This document shows positions 1 to 6,759 of a stretch of DNA of 24,873 nt, in pieces. The notes below the pieces were generated by a model. The model was not told the DNA's origin. It saw only the letters and a list, made by a program, of their open reading frames with translations, and ran no database searches. The DNA comes from an uncultured Alistipes sp. (lineage in GTDB: Bacteria; Bacteroidota; Bacteroidia; Bacteroidales; Rikenellaceae). The stretch spans positions 1 through 24,873 of the forward strand of contig CAUDHE010000032.1 of assembly GCA_958449275.1 (NCBI GenBank). Direction: 5' to 3'. Each line of letters begins with the position of its first letter. Position 1 is the first letter of the stretch. The position numbers and the translations under genes were made by a program.

Positions 1-32
1 AAGCTGAAAATTATTCAATATTTTAATGAACT

Positions 33-2393
33 ATGAAAATAACAAACTTGATTTGTCTGGTGTTTTTCCTCGCGCTCGGGGCTGCGATGCAGGCACGGCC
101 TCCTGCACTGCTCGTTCGCGGGCGCATTGTCGATGATCATGGCGATGGGGTTAGCTACTGCACGATCAGCCTGCGGCGGGCCTCAGACTCCACGATCGTG
201 GCGGGTGTCGTCGCCGACTCGCTGGGGCATTACAGCCTCTCGACCGACACCGAGGGCGGGTTGCTGCTGGAATGCGCCCATCTGGCCTACGAAACGGTGC
301 TCGCGCCGCTTGAGCGGCATGAGGCCGAGACAGTGTGCGACGTGACGCTCGTGCCGCGCACAAATCCGATCGAGGAGGTAGCGGTTCTTTCGCGCTTCAT
401 CGAGCGTAAGGCGGGACGCCTGATCGTCTCAATGGCGAGCAACCCGTTGGCGCGCGACCGCTTTCTGAACGAGGCGATCGTATTGCTGCCCGGCCTGCGT
501 CAGGAACAGGACCGCACCTTCAAGGTCAACGGGCGCGCAATCAAGGCCATCTACATCGACAACCGTCCCGCAACCCCCGACGAACTAAAGGCCCTGCCGG
601 CCGAGAGCGTCAGATCGGTCGAGATCCGCCAGAACGCCACCAGTGACCAAGGTTTCGCCGAACGAGGCGCCGTGATGCGCATCACCCTGCGCCCGCTCGC
701 CGACGGTGGCTGGCGGGGTACGCTCCAAGGCTCGGCAGGTATGCGCGACAACGGATTCGGCGATGCAGGCATTTCGATGCCCCTGTCCATGCGTTACGGC
801 AAGACCAGTTTATACAACTACCTTTCCTATTCCTATTTCGACGAGCTGCACGAGTATGCCAAGCGAATCGATCTCGACGATACGGAGTCGTCCATAGTCT
901 CGTCCGAGGATGAGCGTACGCGTCATCACACGCTCTCCGAGCGCCTCAACCTGGTCTGCGAAATCGCCCCGCGGCACCGTGTCGGATTGACAGGAGGATT
1001 CAACTACGTTGCCAGCGCTCCCGACATACGTTCGGTCAGCGCATCGTTCGCAGACCCGACCTCGACTTCGGTATCGCATTCCCGATACCGCGCGTGCGGC
1101 GATCTGACAGCGCGGGCCTGGCAGGTAGCGGCCTCCTACCGTTACCTGCTTGACGACGAGGGTTCGGAGCTCACCGCCGACCTCGACTACCTCCACTACG
1201 CGACCGACAAATCCTATCGCTATGCCGAGCAGACGGACGCGGAGGCTGCCGAGACCTCCACCGAGCGGATGACACCCCGCACAGGACTGTTGCGCGGGCA
1301 GATCGACCTAAAGGAGTCATTCTCCGACCGCATGACGCTCTACGTCGGCGCCGAGTATTACCGCCGTAACCTCAGGCGCCGCACGCTGCTCGTCGATCCC
1401 GATGTCGGACTTGCGGCGAACCGCTTCCGCTACCGCGGTGACGGTGCTGCCGTCTATACCGAGGGCGAGTGGTCCGCCGGACGCTTCGAACTGGTCGGCG
1501 GACTGCGCCTGCAATGGGATAGGGTCGACCACTTCACCCTCGGCGACGACGGTTGGCGCCGCAAGGAGTATTGGCGGTTGTGCCCCGACCTCACGGCCTG
1601 TTATGCAATCGACGAGGAGCGAGGCACCTCGATCGAGATCGGTTATTCACGCGACTACGGCCGGATTCCCTACACGCAGCTGTCGCCCCTGAAGGTCCGC
1701 GAGAGCGAGTTTCGCTACAGCATAGGCAATCCGATACTCGCGCCGTCGCGGGGCTATGACCTCACTGTCACGCTGACCATGCGTGAGCGGTGGTCGCTCT
1801 ACTATACCTATACGCACGGTGCCGACCTCGTGCAGCTGCGTACCTTCGTCGATACCGCCGATCCGCGGCAGAGCTACACGATGCCCGAGAACTGCGCCTC
1901 CACCTCCAACCATTCGCTCGGCATCTCCTACGCCGGACCGCTCACCCGCTGGTGGCGCATCAACTGGGAGGTTTACGGTGCCTGCTGGCGCAAGGAGTAT
2001 TACGGGCAGACGCTCCGATCGCGGATCGCCGAGGTGTTTCTCAACAATTCGATCGAATTTGCCGACGGCTTCGGCATGCAGTTATACTTCCATGCCGCAT
2101 CGGCACGCAGGAAGCTCGAATGGAGCCACAACGCGACCTATGCCCTTCATGCGACCCTTTACAAGAGCCTATGTAAAAAACGGCTGCGCCTCAGCATGGA
2201 GTGCAACGGCCTCGTGAGCAACGATAACGAGGTCTGTACATGGAACCTCGACGGTTCTTACCGCGATTTCCTGCGCCACCGTTCGCGGCGCTACTTCACC
2301 CTGTCGCTCGGCTACTCGTTCGACAACTACCGAGGCCGCCGTGCCATCGCCCGAACGCGCACACTCCAACAGATACGAAACGAATATAAATAG
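33..2393 (+). CDS. Outer-membrane beta-barrel protein with carboxypeptidase-regulatory-like N-terminal domain
   Basis: A 786-residue outer-membrane protein. Residues 1-22 look like a signal peptide (Lys near the N-terminus, then a hydrophobic run ending near AMQA). A carboxypeptidase-regulatory-like beta-sandwich follows (about 27-110, starting VRGRIVDDHGDGV), then a plug-like region (about 115-220, with VNGRAIKAIYIDNRPA). From about 225 to the end there are alternating aromatic/polar beta-strands, as in the OMP_b-brl_3 / TonB-receptor-like barrels of Bacteroidetes. No TonB box could be identified. The ligand is unknown. The gene is strikingly GC-rich compared with the peptide-maturation genes that follow 58 bases later on the same strand, and no consensus promoter was seen in that gap, so co-transcription is possible. 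Whether it exports or imports the neighbouring peptide is inference; it may be an unrelated host gene. Confidence 0.85.
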   Translation: MKITNLICLVFFLALGAAMQARPPALLVRGRIVDDHGDGVSYCTISLRRASDSTIVAGVVADSLGHYSLSTDTEGGLLLECAHLAYETVLAPLERHEAETVCDVTLVPRTNPIEEVAVLSRFIERKAGRLIVSMASNPLARDRFLNEAIVLLPGLRQEQDRTFKVNGRAIKAIYIDNRPATPDELKALPAESVRSVEIRQNATSDQGFAERGAVMRITLRPLADGGWRGTLQGSAGMRDNGFGDAGISMPLSMRYGKTSLYNYLSYSYFDELHEYAKRIDLDDTESSIVSSEDERTRHHTLSERLNLVCEIAPRHRVGLTGGFNYVASAPDIRSVSASFADPTSTSVSHSRYRACGDLTARAWQVAASYRYLLDDEGSELTADLDYLHYATDKSYRYAEQTDAEAAETSTERMTPRTGLLRGQIDLKESFSDRMTLYVGAEYYRRNLRRRTLLVDPDVGLAANRFRYRGDGAAVYTEGEWSAGRFELVGGLRLQWDRVDHFTLGDDGWRRKEYWRLCPDLTACYAIDEERGTSIEIGYSRDYGRIPYTQLSPLKVRESEFRYSIGNPILAPSRGYDLTVTLTMRERWSLYYTYTHGADLVQLRTFVDTADPRQSYTMPENCASTSNHSLGISYAGPLTRWWRINWEVYGACWRKEYYGQTLRSRIAEVFLNNSIEFADGFGMQLYFHAASARRKLEWSHNATYALHATLYKSLCKKRLRLSMECNGLVSNDNEVCTWNLDGSYRDFLRHRSRRYFTLSLGYSFDNYRGRRAIARTRTLQQIRNEYK

Positions 2394-2451
2394 GAGGCTG
2401 TCGAAAATCCTAAAAAGAGTAGACTCAATTTAACTAATTCACTTTTTAATT

Positions 2452-2709
2452 ATGGAGAACAAAAAAAAGAATCTGACATTGTCAGAGGAAATTCGGCCTC
2501 TCAAGAGAGACGAAATGGGCCATCTGTTAGGAGGATTTGCAGATGTTTGTGCAGTATCTGAATTCAATGACCGAGTAAAAAACAAAACCGGGGAATGCGG
2601 AAACGAAAATTGCTCGGAAACAAAGAACAAAGGTGAGAGCTGCGACAACACGAATTGCATATGCAAATGCAAACCTAATTCGGCAGAATTCGTAACTATT
2701 TTGCCGTAA
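2452..2709 (+). CDS. Putative Cys-rich RiPP precursor with double-glycine leader
   Basis: An 85-residue peptide with the layout of Bacteroidales 'GG' natural-product precursors. A charged leader carries a conserved-looking LKRDEMGHLLGG stretch, with the Gly-Gly at 27-28 as the likely protease cleavage point. The core is hydrophilic and has seven cysteines, at 33, 49, 54, 64, 69, 71 and 73. The core repeats a C-x-N-x-N-C unit twice (CGNENC and CDNTNC), and the second runs into CICKC. It lies directly upstream of a radical SAM/SPASM peptide maturase, separated only by a hairpin, which strongly supports a precursor role. By analogy with ranthipeptides and sactipeptides the cysteines may become thioether cross-links; that chemistry is inference. 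No dedicated PCAT-type protease/transporter is visible in the window. The start is the only Met upstream of the leader motif. Confidence 0.75.
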   Translation: MENKKKNLTLSEEIRPLKRDEMGHLLGGFADVCAVSEFNDRVKNKTGECGNENCSETKNKGESCDNTNCICKCKPNSAEFVTILP

Positions 2710-2718
2710 TTAAACCAA

Positions 2719-2750
2719 GGCATCCCTAATTTCAGTTAGGGATGCCCCTT
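2719..2750 (+). terminator. Hairpin between precursor and maturase (terminator/attenuator)
   Basis: A perfect 11-bp stem (GGCATCCCTAA, 2719-2729, pairing with 2736-2746) with a 6-base loop, then CCTTT. It starts ten bases after the precursor stop and ends 15 bases before the maturase start. It would allow high precursor and lower maturase expression, as in many RiPP operons. The T-tract is short, so termination is probably partial. Confidence 0.7.
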
Positions 2751-2761
2751 TATCTATTATT

Positions 2762-4072
2762 ATGAAACTTAGTAAATATACCATTTTTATAGACAATGCC
2801 GATCAACATATTGTCTATAATACCGCTTCGGATTCAATGATGATATGTGTTCACGAAATAGTTCAGCTTATTAGGGAGCACACAAATAATATAAATGATA
2901 TTCAGAATATTCATCCGACGTTGTATGACTATCTGAAAGAGAAGAAATTTATTGTACCGCAAGATCTGAATGAGACCGAAACTCTAATTAAATTCTTTGA
3001 AAAAGAATTTGATAATGACAACGAAATTTCCATAACAATAAATCCGACGATGAACTGTAATCTGCGATGTTGGTATTGCTATGAAGAACATCTTGCACAT
3101 AGTAATATGAAGCAGGAAACTATTGAATCGATAAAAAAACTATTGTCGAGTATTACCCGAAAATCAAACCTTAAATCTCTTCATTTAAGTTTTTTCGGAG
3201 GAGAACCTCTTTTAGGTTTTAAATTCTGCGTCGACCCTCTAATCAAATATGCCGATAGCCTATGTAAAGAAAAAGATATTGATTTAACGTTAGGATTCAC
3301 ATCGAATGCGGTTTTATTATCTAATGAAGTCTGTGATAAGTTGTGCGAATACAATCGTAAAATCTCATTCCAAATTCCGTTTGATGGTGATCGCCAAATG
3401 CATAATTCGGTAAAAAAGACATTTAACGGAAAGGAAACGTATGATATTACATTAACAAATCTTAAGTACGCTTTATCAAAAGGTTTTACCGTAACGGTAA
3501 GGTGCAATTACACCCGGAAATCAGCGGCCTCATTCGAATATTTAATAGAAGATATAAAAGATTTGCTTACTCTATATAGAACATCAATGAAAGTCTCATT
3601 CCAACACGTGTGGCAGGATGAAGACAGTTCGGATACAGATAGAATAATCGAAGATCTGGAAAATAAAGTGATAAAAATAGGCGGCAAATATTATGAATCT
3701 GCAATTGATGCAAGCCGTTGTTATGCCGATCGGAAAAACTCGTTCGTTATCAATTATAATGGAGATGTATTTCAATGTACCGCTCGTGAATTTACGGAAC
3801 AAAATAGAGAAGGAATATTAAAAGAAGATGGACATATAGAATACAATGACCGCTATTATCAACGGATGAAAAGCCGTTTTTCCAATCCGGAATGTTTAGA
3901 GTGCACAATATATCCTATATGTAGCATATGTACACAAAAACGATTGGAAATAGGTAATGACAGATGTCTTGGAGCCCATTTCAAAAATTTCAAAAAAGAT
4001 AAATTATGGTCCAGAATAACGGCATTACATAAATTATCGCAAATTCAGAATACGACAAAACAAAGTAAATAA
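2762..4072 (+). CDS. Radical SAM/SPASM peptide maturase
   Basis: A 436-residue radical S-adenosylmethionine enzyme expected to modify the adjacent Cys-rich precursor. The N-terminal ~90 residues resemble the leader-recognition region of peptide maturases. The radical SAM cluster motif CNLRCWYC gives C99, C103 and C106 for the [4Fe-4S] cluster that cleaves SAM. A GGEP motif follows at 146-149. The C-terminal SPASM-type domain supplies C320, C339, C378, C381, C387, C390 and C402 for auxiliary clusters. The length and architecture match the Bacteroidales 'GG' peptide maturase class. The exact cross-link (thioether, C-C or other) cannot be read from sequence. The gene is AT-rich, unlike the outer-membrane gene upstream, which suggests recent acquisition together with the precursor. 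Confidence 0.88.
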   Translation: MKLSKYTIFIDNADQHIVYNTASDSMMICVHEIVQLIREHTNNINDIQNIHPTLYDYLKEKKFIVPQDLNETETLIKFFEKEFDNDNEISITINPTMNCNLRCWYCYEEHLAHSNMKQETIESIKKLLSSITRKSNLKSLHLSFFGGEPLLGFKFCVDPLIKYADSLCKEKDIDLTLGFTSNAVLLSNEVCDKLCEYNRKISFQIPFDGDRQMHNSVKKTFNGKETYDITLTNLKYALSKGFTVTVRCNYTRKSAASFEYLIEDIKDLLTLYRTSMKVSFQHVWQDEDSSDTDRIIEDLENKVIKIGGKYYESAIDASRCYADRKNSFVINYNGDVFQCTAREFTEQNREGILKEDGHIEYNDRYYQRMKSRFSNPECLECTIYPICSICTQKRLEIGNDRCLGAHFKNFKKDKLWSRITALHKLSQIQNTTKQSK

Positions 4073-4245
4073 ATGAGAATACTTCCTCGGCGTGCAAATC
4101 TGCGATGCCGAGATTAATAACAGGCAATTACAAGTACACCATCACCTATTTGGTGGAGTATTTCAATAATAGTCTCTGTTTCTGTTTTATGGAATTGGCG
4201 ACTATAATATACTGCTTGCTTTATTTTTTATTCGACAAAAGCCAT

Positions 4246-5088
4246 ATGCGAAAACTCGTAGAATCTCTCGACAGAGAGATTAAAAAAAGATTAGAAAAAC
4301 TCGAATCCTCGGATTTAAATATTCTGAAGAAATCGTTAGAGGCATCGCTCGTTTTGGGCGATGCCTTTCAGCGGTTGAGGGAATTTATTTCGAACTACAC
4401 GTTCAAAAACGAGGCCGAGGAGATCGAGTTTTTCAAGATTATCAAGCCTCGTTTGTATTATCGTTTGATTTACTACCGTAAAGTCTATAACATAGAGATG
4501 AATCGTCCCGTAGGTGTAGAATCTCAAAAAACGTATTTGATCGACGAAATCAAAGCAATCAACCGTTACAACAACAAACACTCCGATTTTGTGCGTTACT
4601 ATCGTTCCGGCATAACTCATTTGGATTCATTGTATTATTTGCGAGGGCGAACCGATACGGCTCTTTATCTCGAATCTTTCCACTACGAACGCGATCCGAA
4701 ATTTTCTACAAACGCTGATTTCAAGGTAGCAAAATTGCTGGCCAATGAATTGTTATCGGCGTATCTGAAAGGCGAATTGGAGGCACTGGAATATGTAAAG
4801 ACAGCTTCCACTGATTCGCTGCCCTCGGTTAGACTGACGTGGCAGGACAGCAAGACGGATTTGACGGAGCTGATCTATCTGCTCGACAGCAAACGCAGTT
4901 TTGGAAATGTCCCGCTCACGCAGTTAGCGGCCTACATTGCCAGCGTTTTCAATATCCACCTCGACACGAACCTTTCGCGCACATTCTGCGATATGAAACT
5001 ACGCAACAATCCCACTCCGTGGATTGACAAGGCAAAACAAGCTCTCTTGCAACGTATGCGGACATGGAGGCCTCGAAAGAATAGATAA
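4246..5088 (+). CDS. rteC: RteC-family ICE regulator
   Basis: An RteC-domain protein, recognised by FFKIIKPRLYYRLIYYRKVY followed by Y-R-S-G-I-T-H-L-D, FSTNADFKVAKLLANE and the C-terminal LTWQDSKTDLTELIYLLDS. In CTnDOT, RteC is the activator that turns on the excision operon under RteA/RteB control. The start at 4246 gives 280 residues; the frame stays open to an ATG at 4105, but the added hydrophobic, Cys-containing 47 residues are not typical of the family. Immediately downstream, on the same strand, are two HTH genes resembling the xis2c/xis2d pair of CTnDOT, so it probably activates these. No rteA/rteB two-component genes or tetQ are in the window. Confidence 0.85.
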   Translation: MRKLVESLDREIKKRLEKLESSDLNILKKSLEASLVLGDAFQRLREFISNYTFKNEAEEIEFFKIIKPRLYYRLIYYRKVYNIEMNRPVGVESQKTYLIDEIKAINRYNNKHSDFVRYYRSGITHLDSLYYLRGRTDTALYLESFHYERDPKFSTNADFKVAKLLANELLSAYLKGELEALEYVKTASTDSLPSVRLTWQDSKTDLTELIYLLDSKRSFGNVPLTQLAAYIASVFNIHLDTNLSRTFCDMKLRNNPTPWIDKAKQALLQRMRTWRPRKNR

Positions 5089-5405
5089 TGCCGAATAATA
5101 CCGAGTGGGGTATTTAGGCTAAAACAGATTAAAATCCTTGGATTTTACAGAAAACGGACTGTAAAGTCGGAGAATTTGATTTTGTATATTTCACAATAGC
5201 GAATTATGTATCAATAATATATGATATGATTTGAGTTGAAATATACGAGCTTGTTCTCTATACTTTTAATCATATATCTCCGAAATAGAGTTGACGTATT
5301 CTATAAATCAACATATTAGGATGATGAATAATAAAGTTCCCCCGACCTCTTATTTTTCGAGCCACAGAACTCCGACCTTTGTAATAAGCAAAACGACAAA
5401 GGATT
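5089..5405 (+). promoter_or_regulatory. Intergenic control region upstream of the HTH (excision-like) genes
   Basis: A 317-base AT-rich region without a convincing gene. It holds a 16-bp palindrome at 5131-5146 and imperfectly spaced arms ATATGATT (5224-5231) and AATCATAT (5268-5275). Only near-misses to the Bacteroidetes -7 box occur (for example TATATTTC at 5185-5192), and no exact TAnnTTTG. Lack of a consensus promoter would fit activator-dependent expression by the adjacent RteC, as at the CTnDOT excision promoter. This is inference. Confidence 0.45.
5131..5146. repeat. 16-bp palindrome downstream of rteC
   Basis: AAAATCC-TT-GGATTTT, two perfect 7-bp arms with a 2-base centre, 43 bases after the rteC stop. 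It could be an operator for RteC or one of the HTH proteins, or part of an rteC terminator. The 2-base centre is too small for a good RNA loop and favours a protein site. Confidence 0.5.
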
Positions 5406-5693
5406 ATGAAAGTAATTATCATCGGATCGAAAGCCTATAAAGAACTCGTCGGGCGCATTGAGAAAATAGAACGAACTCTTGCCGGTAAAAAGCAGCAAAA
5501 CGCACCTTCGAACGACGATTGGGTGGACGGCAAGACCATATGCCGATATTTGGGTATCAGTCCGCGCACGTTGCAGCGGTTGCGGTCGGAGCGGGTAATC
5601 TCCTATTCTGCCTTAAACCATAAACGCTATTACACGTTGGGGGAAATCAAACGGGTATTGCAGGAGCGTTCCGTGAACCGACATAAAGAGTAG
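5406..5693 (+). CDS. Small helix-turn-helix protein, excisionase-like
   Basis: A 95-residue protein with a short N-terminal helical segment (about 10-30) and a MerR/excisionase-type winged helix from about residue 38 (WVDGKTICRYLGISPRTLQR, ending in a wing with NHKRYYTLGEI). Such proteins bind DNA and, in Bacteroides ICEs, sit just after rteC; the CTnDOT equivalents Xis2c/Xis2d are recombination directionality factors. It is six bases from the next gene, which has the same fold, so the two form an operon. Which of the two corresponds to Xis2c or Xis2d cannot be decided without alignment, so no symbol is given. Confidence 0.75.
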   Translation: MKVIIIGSKAYKELVGRIEKIERTLAGKKQQNAPSNDDWVDGKTICRYLGISPRTLQRLRSERVISYSALNHKRYYTLGEIKRVLQERSVNRHKE

Positions 5694-5699
5694 GCTGTC

Positions 5700-6035
5700 A
5701 TGATGCTTGACAAGGAGTATTTCGACGGTTGGATGCAGCGTCTCGTCGAGCGATTGAAACGTATCGAGGAGTTGTGTACACCCGCCGCGGAACAGAAACT
5801 CTCCGTTTTGCCCGACGGCGACAGACTGCTGGATAATTACGACTTGTGCAAGATGCTCAACATCTCGAAACGCACGCTGCAACGGTATCGTACCTCCGGG
5901 GATTTGCCCTACCAGATGATCTATCACAAGACGTTCTATCGCGAATCGGACGTACTGCGGTTCATCGAGCGTAATTTCAGCAATTTCCGCAAACTGAAAA
6001 AGGAGCGGGAAAATAATTCGTTCGGAAAAAGATAA
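5700..6035 (+). CDS. Second small helix-turn-helix protein, excisionase-like
   Basis: A 111-residue protein paralogous in layout to the preceding gene. It has an amphipathic N-terminal helix (about 1-30), then a DNA-binding HTH (LLDNYDLCKMLNISKRTLQR) with a wing (YHKTFYRESDVLRFIE) and a short basic tail. It is probably translated from 5700 or the adjacent ATG at 5703. It is co-directional with the previous gene across a six-base gap, and likely belongs to the RteC-controlled excision operon. It may bind DNA together with its neighbour during excision; this is by analogy with CTnDOT. Confidence 0.75.
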   Translation: MMLDKEYFDGWMQRLVERLKRIEELCTPAAEQKLSVLPDGDRLLDNYDLCKMLNISKRTLQRYRTSGDLPYQMIYHKTFYRESDVLRFIERNFSNFRKLKKERENNSFGKR

Positions 6036-6051
6036 TAAAATCGGCCGTAAA

Positions 6052-6082
6052 TTTGTTGTATTACTAAATATTGGTAACTTTG
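6052..6082 (+). promoter_or_regulatory. Bacteroidetes-type promoter of the parDE operon
   Basis: The -33 box TTTG (6052-6055) and -7 box TAACTTTG (6075-6082) are separated by 19 bases, matching the Bacteroides consensus TTTG-N19-TAnnTTTG. Transcription would start near 6089, only about 12 bases before the parD ATG and within the Shine-Dalgarno-like AAAGGAGGTG at 6087-6096. Confidence 0.75.
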
Positions 6083-6100
6083 CGAAAAAGGAGGTGAATT

Positions 6101-6346
6101 ATGAAAACGACATCGGTAGCTTTGGGAGCCTATTTCGAGAATTTTATCCAATCGACAATCGCACAGGGACGTTATAACAATGCCAGCGAGGTCGTGCGCG
6201 CCGGCCTGCGGCTTTTGGAGGAGCAGGAAAACAGTGTCGTGGCGTTGAAGAGCGCAATCGATGAGGGCGTGAGAAGCGGCATTGCCGTAGGGTTCGATCC
6301 CGAGCAACATCTGCGGACGTTGAAAATGCAGCGAAAAAATGGCTGA
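6101..6346 (+). CDS. parD: ParD-like type II antitoxin
   Basis: An 81-residue antitoxin of the ParD (ribbon-helix-helix) family: short N-terminal strand MKTTSVALG, helix-turn-helix with YNNASEVVRAGLRLLEEQE, and an acidic/flexible C-terminal tail that would wrap the toxin (about 50-81). It is expected to neutralise ParE and repress its own promoter, which lies immediately upstream. The last 8 bases overlap parE, indicating translational coupling. A strong Shine-Dalgarno sequence AAAGGAGGTG, uncommon for Bacteroidetes genes, precedes the ATG by four bases. On a mobile element this pair would help stable maintenance. Confidence 0.88.
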   Translation: MKTTSVALGAYFENFIQSTIAQGRYNNASEVVRAGLRLLEEQENSVVALKSAIDEGVRSGIAVGFDPEQHLRTLKMQRKNG

Positions 6347-6641
6347 TCTGCTTTTCTCGAACAAGGCCGTCGAAGACCTCACGAACATCTGGAATTACAC
6401 GGTCGAAACATGGTCGGAGGCCCAAGCCGACAAGTATTATGCGTTGCTTGTGGCTACCTGCCGTCAAATAGCCGACAGTTCTCGACCGCTGGGCCGGGAG
6501 TACGCGGAAATCATGGCCGAATTATACGGATACCGAACGGGCAAACACATCGTTTTCTATCGAACGGTTTCCGAGAGTGCCGTAGAGATCGTGAGAATCC
6601 TGCACGAACGCATGGATTTGAAGAACCGAATCGGAGAGTAA
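6339..6641 (+). CDS. parE: ParE/RelE-superfamily toxin
   Basis: A 100-residue toxin of the RelE/ParE fold. It shows the family pattern LLFSNKAVEDLTNIWNYTVE at the N-terminus, then the central R-P-L-G-R-E-Y and LYGYRTGKHIVFYRT, and the C-terminal strand VEIVRILHERMDLKNRI with the typical H-x-R-M-D. ParE proteins usually inhibit DNA gyrase, while RelE proteins cleave mRNA; pairing with a ParD antitoxin favours the ParE type. It overlaps parD by 8 bases and is followed by a strong terminator at 6676. It lies tail-to-tail with the KAP ATPase. Confidence 0.88.
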   Translation: MADLLFSNKAVEDLTNIWNYTVETWSEAQADKYYALLVATCRQIADSSRPLGREYAEIMAELYGYRTGKHIVFYRTVSESAVEIVRILHERMDLKNRIGE

Positions 6642-6675
6642 ATCGAGGTATTCTCGATCTCCTGACAAATAAAAG

Positions 6676-6700
6676 GCCGACGGCAATACCGTCGGCTTTC
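6676..6700 (+). terminator. Intrinsic terminator of parDE
   Basis: A perfect 8-bp stem GCCGACGG (6676-6683) with 6689-6696 around a CAATA loop. It is flanked by AAAA on the left and followed by TTTCTT, 34 bases after the parE stop. Confidence 0.8.
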
Positions 6701-6710
6701 TTATTACTTT

Positions 6711-6743
6711 TATATTGGATTAGTCAAGGCTTAATCCAATATA
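6711..6743. repeat. 12-bp inverted repeat between convergent genes
   Basis: Perfect arms TATATTGGATTA (6711-6722) and TAATCCAATATA (6732-6743) with a 9-base spacer. It sits 17 bases past the stop of the minus-strand KAP gene and just after the parDE terminator. Neither strand shows a good T-tract after it, so it may be a weak terminator of the KAP gene or a protein/recombination site. Confidence 0.6.
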
Positions 6744-6759
6744 ATACATCAATTTACAC

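Noticed and set aside
4086..4112. Short inverted repeat CTCGGC/GCCGAG after the first radical SAM gene
   Set aside because: Only six base pairs with a 15-base loop and no T-tract; too weak to call a terminator.
4105..4245. N-terminal extension of the RteC gene to an ATG at 4105
   Set aside because: The extra 47 residues are hydrophobic and Cys-containing, unlike RteC N-termini, and lack an initiation signal; start at 4246 preferred, though not proven.
6074..6083. GTAACTTTGC, which matches the CTnDOT attachment core GTANNTTTGC
   Set aside because: The same bases form the -7 box of the parDE promoter at the right spacing from a -33 box, and no integrase or ICE boundary is next to it. Promoter explanation preferred.
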